Part shown: positions 32,957 to 35,510 of the stretch, piece after piece
Layout of the letters: each line of letters opens with the position of its first letter
Position numbering within the stretch: the stretch's first letter is position 1
NCBI GenBank assembly: GCA_964591225.1
Contig: CAZQAO010000004.1
Location: 1 to 35,510 of the forward strand
Origin: MGBC108787 sp964591225
GTDB taxonomy: Bacteria; Bacillota_I; Bacilli_A; RF39; UBA660
Direction of reading: 5' to 3'
Length of the DNA: 35,510 bases
Notes under the pieces: model-generated
The model's database searches: none
Seen by the model: only the letters and a program-made list of their open reading frames with translations
Told to the model about the DNA's origin: nothing
Program-made: the position numbers and the translations under genes

Positions 32957-34075
32957 ATGAATCCCAAAGTAGTAGGAAAGTTTATTAAAGAATTAAGAGA
33001 AGAAAAAGGTTGGAGTCAAGAAGAACTAGCAAATAAAATATATGTTACTAGACAAGCCGTTAGTAGATGGGAACGAGGAGTTGGCTTACCAGATTATGAT
33101 TTATTACTAAAGATTTGTAACGTTTTTAATGTAACTTCTAATGAAATTATAGCAGGAGAAAGAAGATCAAAAAAGAATGAAGAATATATAAATAATATTA
33201 CTATTGATGTTTTAAAAAAGAATTCTAAAAAAACTAAAAAAATAATTATTATTTTCTCCGCTATTATTTCATTGATGATTATAGCCTTTTTAATTTATTA
33301 TTTCATTATGACTTATAATCAATTCAAAATTTATAAAATTAGTGGGAGCAATGATCAATTTCAAATCATGGATACTCTAGCAGTTTTCTCTCATGAAGTT
33401 GCTTATTTAAACTTTAAAGGTGTCACTTTTTCTCAAAATGAACCAGATGAAATTGAATTTTATTATTTAAAAAATGGTACGAAGAAAAAAATTTATGCTT
33501 CTGACAAAGGCGATGTTTTAATAATTCAAGACAGAGGTTATGACGAGTATTTTTCTTTTGATGATATAGAATTAATGCTTGATAATATGTATGCCGATAT
33601 TACTTACGGGATAGATCAAGTAGATACTATTAAACTTAATGCTTCAAGAATGTATACTAATAATAAGTTATTTTTTAAAAATACTGTTAAAATTAGTAAT
33701 AATGAACCATCTAATGATTCTCCTCAAATTGATGTTCCTCAAAAAGTTAAAGATAACTTTATTTTAAATGATGATAAAAATCAATATATTTTAGAATATC
33801 AAGAAAATAATAAACAATTTTTTATTGATTATAGTACTATTTCAAATATTTTGGTAGTAGAAGAAAATGAAAATGATACGATAGAAAAATATTTATGGTT
33901 TTTAGATTCCAAGACTGATTATTTTATTTATTATTTAAGAAAGGAAAATGAAATAATACAAGAGTCAGAATATAAAAATGATGAAGTTTCTTGCTTAAAG
34001 GGAGATTGTTCAAATCATCAACAGAAATATAAATATTTTAAAGATAAATATATCAAAGAATATTTTGAAAGCTAG
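32957..34075 (+). CDS. Membrane-bound XRE regulator, 372 aa
   Basis: The N-terminus (about residues 8-66, FIKELREEKGWSQEELANKI, TRQAVSRWERGVGLPD) is a standard Cro/C1 HTH. A basic linker is followed by one membrane segment at about residues 93-120 (IIIIFSAIISLMIIAFLIYYFIM, interrupted here only for description). About 250 residues then lie outside, mostly beta-rich and acidic with two cysteines near the end (CLKGDC). The layout suggests a one-protein sensor that reads an outside signal and controls nearby genes, possibly the secreted proteins downstream. This is inference. The ATG follows AAAAGGAG. It is framed by terminators on both sides. Confidence 0.72.
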   Translation: MNPKVVGKFIKELREEKGWSQEELANKIYVTRQAVSRWERGVGLPDYDLLLKICNVFNVTSNEIIAGERRSKKNEEYINNITIDVLKKNSKKTKKIIIIFSAIISLMIIAFLIYYFIMTYNQFKIYKISGSNDQFQIMDTLAVFSHEVAYLNFKGVTFSQNEPDEIEFYYLKNGTKKKIYASDKGDVLIIQDRGYDEYFSFDDIELMLDNMYADITYGIDQVDTIKLNASRMYTNNKLFFKNTVKISNNEPSNDSPQIDVPQKVKDNFILNDDKNQYILEYQENNKQFFIDYSTISNILVVEENENDTIEKYLWFLDSKTDYFIYYLRKENEIIQESEYKNDEVSCLKGDCSNHQQKYKYFKDKYIKEYFES

Positions 34076-34095
34076 ATTATTAAGTCTAGTTTTTT
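34068..34095 (+). terminator. Intrinsic terminator
   Basis: AAAGCTAGA (34068-34076) pairs with TCTAGTTTT (34085-34093) with one G-U pair and an eight-base loop, followed by T to 34095. It covers the stop codon of the membrane-bound regulator. Confidence 0.6.
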
Positions 34096-34192
34096 AAATT
34101 TTTTATTATTAAAATTTAAAAGAAATGAAACGTTGCTTGAATACACTAAATCATAATGATATCTTGTTTGTAAAAGAAGGAGAAATATAATT

Positions 34193-34930
34193 ATGAAAAA
34201 AATATTTATTATTATAGCGTTATGTATTAGTTTCTTTTTAGGAAGTAGTATTAACGTAAATGCTAAAGAAAATGTTTATTATATAAATAAAAATGGTGTG
34301 GAAATGAGTGAGATTGAATATAAAAATGCACTTAACGTGCATGGGTATATTTTTTTGGAAAATATGACACAAGAAATGTTTGATAAATATAAAAAATATT
34401 ATTCTGATGATAATTTGAAAATAACTAAAAAAGAATTAAATCAAAATTATGATATATCTCAAATATCTCAAGTTCATAATACAGATTATAAACAATTAAG
34501 TATCGAAATTATGTCCTCATCATCTTCAAATAGAATGGTGGTAGTAAAAGTTAAATGGAAAGCTATGCCAACTATTAGAAGTTATGATGTTTTAGGGGTA
34601 AGGTTATCTAATGCAAGTTTTTCAAAAGATGTTACTACTAACGTATTATTTGATAATACTTCAAGTAATATAAGTGGATTTAAAAAATTTTCAAATGGTT
34701 ATGGTGCTTCTATAAAATTGCCAAGTAATTGTTCGAGTATTGCTCTTGAACAAACTTTTGAAATTAATTCTGGAGGAACAGTATACGCAAGTTACCAACA
34801 TGCTAACAGATATATATCAATGTCAGATAGTTTGAATTTTAGTATTTCAGCTAATGGATTAGGTGGCGTGTTTGCTTTTGGTAATAATGATTTTTTCGAT
34901 AAAATGGGTGGCGTAAGTATTAATACATAA
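34193..34930 (+). CDS. Secreted protein of unknown function, 245 aa
   Basis: The N-terminus is a clear signal peptide (KKIFIIIALCISFFLG, cleavage near NVNA-KEN at about residue 24). The mature part of about 220 residues has a helical first third (MSEIEYKNAL, MTQEMFDKYKKYY) and a beta-rich Ser/Asn-rich remainder with one cysteine. No sorting signal or lipobox is present, so it is probably released or loosely bound. I do not recognise a family. The ATG lies behind AAGGAGA. It is followed by a second secreted protein in the same direction, with a hairpin between. Confidence 0.72.
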   Translation: MKKIFIIIALCISFFLGSSINVNAKENVYYINKNGVEMSEIEYKNALNVHGYIFLENMTQEMFDKYKKYYSDDNLKITKKELNQNYDISQISQVHNTDYKQLSIEIMSSSSSNRMVVVKVKWKAMPTIRSYDVLGVRLSNASFSKDVTTNVLFDNTSSNISGFKKFSNGYGASIKLPSNCSSIALEQTFEINSGGTVYASYQHANRYISMSDSLNFSISANGLGGVFAFGNNDFFDKMGGVSINT

Positions 34931-34933
34931 TGG

Positions 34934-34959
34934 TATTAAATCTAGTAATAGATTTGATA
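34934..34959. other. Hairpin with GTAA loop between secreted genes
   Basis: TATTAAATCTA (34934-34944) and TAGATTTGATA (34949-34959) form an 11-bp stem with one G-U pair around a GTAA tetraloop. No T run follows, so it may be an RNA-processing or attenuating element. The terminator at 35438 has the same loop sequence. Confidence 0.4.
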
Positions 34960-34987
34960 TAAATTTAAAGAAAGGAGGCGATAAATA

Positions 34988-35398
34988 ATGAAAAAAAATA
35001 AAAAATCAATTTTAGCAACATTGTTATTAAGTATATGTATAGTTACATCAGTTTCTGTAGTATCAGCAACTACTTATACTAGTACTTTAAGTTTAGGAAG
35101 AGGAATGTCATTAACTGGATCAAGTAGATATTATACTGCAGGAGATAACACTTTATTTATTACACCAAATTGGCTAGAAGATGGTGATACAAAATTATCT
35201 GCATTATTAGTTAGAGACAATGGTACTAGTAGTACAAAATTAGGAGAATATACATTTACTATGTCAAGTTTAAAAAAATATAAAGGCACATATGGTTATT
35301 TTGCAGCTGGTGATAAATACTATACTTTTTCGACTAAAATAGGTAATATATCTTATGGTGGAATAACATCTAATGATGTTGTTATGAGTTCTGATTAG
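34988..35398 (+). CDS. Small secreted beta-rich protein, 136 aa
   Basis: A signal peptide (KKSILATLLLSICIVTSVSVVSA, cleaved near residue 27; shown only to position the cut) is followed by about 109 residues rich in Ser, Thr, Tyr and Gly with alternating strand pattern (LGEYTFTMSSLKKY, YYTFSTKIGNISYGG). There are no cysteines in the mature part. I cannot assign a family. Small secreted beta-proteins next to other secreted or transporter genes can be bacteriocin-like, but I see no lactococcin-972 signature. The ATG is nine bases after AAAGGAGG (34971-34978), one of the strongest ribosome sites here, suggesting high expression. Confidence 0.72.
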   Translation: MKKNKKSILATLLLSICIVTSVSVVSATTYTSTLSLGRGMSLTGSSRYYTAGDNTLFITPNWLEDGDTKLSALLVRDNGTSSTKLGEYTFTMSSLKKYKGTYGYFAAGDKYYTFSTKIGNISYGGITSNDVVMSSD

Positions 35399-35437
35399 AT
35401 TTAACAAGCAAAATATGAAAAATATAAATAAAAAGTT

Positions 35438-35465
35438 GATCTATGTAAATAGATCTTCTTTTCTA
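35438..35465 (+). terminator. Intrinsic terminator
   Basis: GATCTAT (35438-35444) and ATAGATC (35449-35455) form a perfect seven-bp stem around GTAA, followed by the T-rich stretch TTCTTTTCT. Confidence 0.6.
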
Positions 35466-35477
35466 AAAGGTGAAGTA

Positions 35478-35510
35478 ATGAAGAAGAAAATTATAGTTAT
35501 AACTACAATT
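35478..35510 (+). CDS. Start of a further gene, cut by the window edge
   Basis: AAAGGTGAA is followed by an ATG at 35478 and eleven open codons to the last base (MKKKIIVITTI). The start is lysine-rich followed by hydrophobic residues, as in a signal peptide or first membrane helix, so it is probably another exported or membrane protein. Nothing more can be concluded. Confidence 0.5.
   Translation, partial: MKKKIIVITTI

Noticed and set aside
34988..35398. Lactococcin-972-type bacteriocin
   Set aside because: Size and secretion would fit, but the aromatic/glycine motifs of that family are not seen and the downstream genes are outside the window.
1..35510. Reassignment of TGA to Trp (Mollicutes code)
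   Set aside because: TGA ends several well-defined genes (for example at 663 and 20480), TGG is used for Trp, and the tRNA-Trp anticodon is CCA. A sortase and wall-anchored adhesin also argue for a cell wall.
1..35510. CRISPR array or insertion sequence
   Set aside because: No regular repeat-spacer series and no transposase with terminal inverted repeats was seen. The only long exact repeat is the 81-bp pair.

Overview
The window is very AT-rich. It uses the standard bacterial code: TGA ends genes, TGG is used for Trp, and the one intact tRNA is tRNA-Trp(CCA). Shine-Dalgarno sites are strong (AAGGAGG), genes overlap as in operons, and there is a sortase with a wall-type surface protein. Together these point to a walled, low-GC Bacillota host, for example a gut Bacilli, Erysipelotrichia or Clostridia lineage. 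The species cannot be read from this sequence.

Positions 1-1300 look like a chromosome/element junction. They hold short iterated repeats, one unknown 105-aa gene, a 22-codon signal-peptide-like ORF, a promoter followed by only the 5' half of a tRNA-Trp gene, and then a complete tRNA-Trp with its terminator. Positions 1336-31602 form one almost continuous rightward series of genes with the content and order of a Tn1549/CTn-type conjugative element. The order is ParA and ParB; a membrane-anchored protein; a thioester/SpaA-type adhesin with its sortase; small unknown genes; a 2364-aa ArdC-N/methylase/helicase protein with a TnpV-like gene embedded in another frame; two small XRE proteins; a DUF3848-like protein; a DUF3991/Toprim protein; a GC-rich hairpin stretch that is a candidate oriT; an AbiE toxin-antitoxin cassette with its own promoter and terminator; MobC; relaxase; PcfB; an ArdC-like protein; VirD4 coupling ATPase; Maff2; TrbL/VirB6; three small or unknown genes; PrgI; VirB4 ATPase; and a CD1108-like C39 cell-wall hydrolase.

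The likely logic is as follows. ParAB keeps the element, the adhesin holds the mating partner, MobC and relaxase nick and carry the DNA, VirD4 couples it to the channel (Maff2, TrbL, PrgI, VirB4), and the hydrolase opens the wall. The large methylase/helicase and the ArdC-like protein probably protect or process incoming DNA, and AbiE is defence or addiction cargo. No integrase, excisionase, replication initiator or topoisomerase is visible, so an ICE whose right end lies outside the window and a conjugative plasmid both remain possible.

Positions 31784-35510 hold a leftward double-HTH regulator, a divergent unknown gene behind an operator/promoter region, a membrane-bound XRE regulator, and a run of secreted proteins cut off by the window edge. 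Whether this belongs to the element or to the host is unclear.

The most unusual features are the out-of-frame TnpV-like gene inside the giant helicase gene, an exact 81-bp repeat 19.4 kb apart that leaves a 22-codon gene fragment in front of prgI, the AbiE promoter built into a perfect inverted repeat, and the tRNA-Trp half plus whole-gene arrangement at the left edge.
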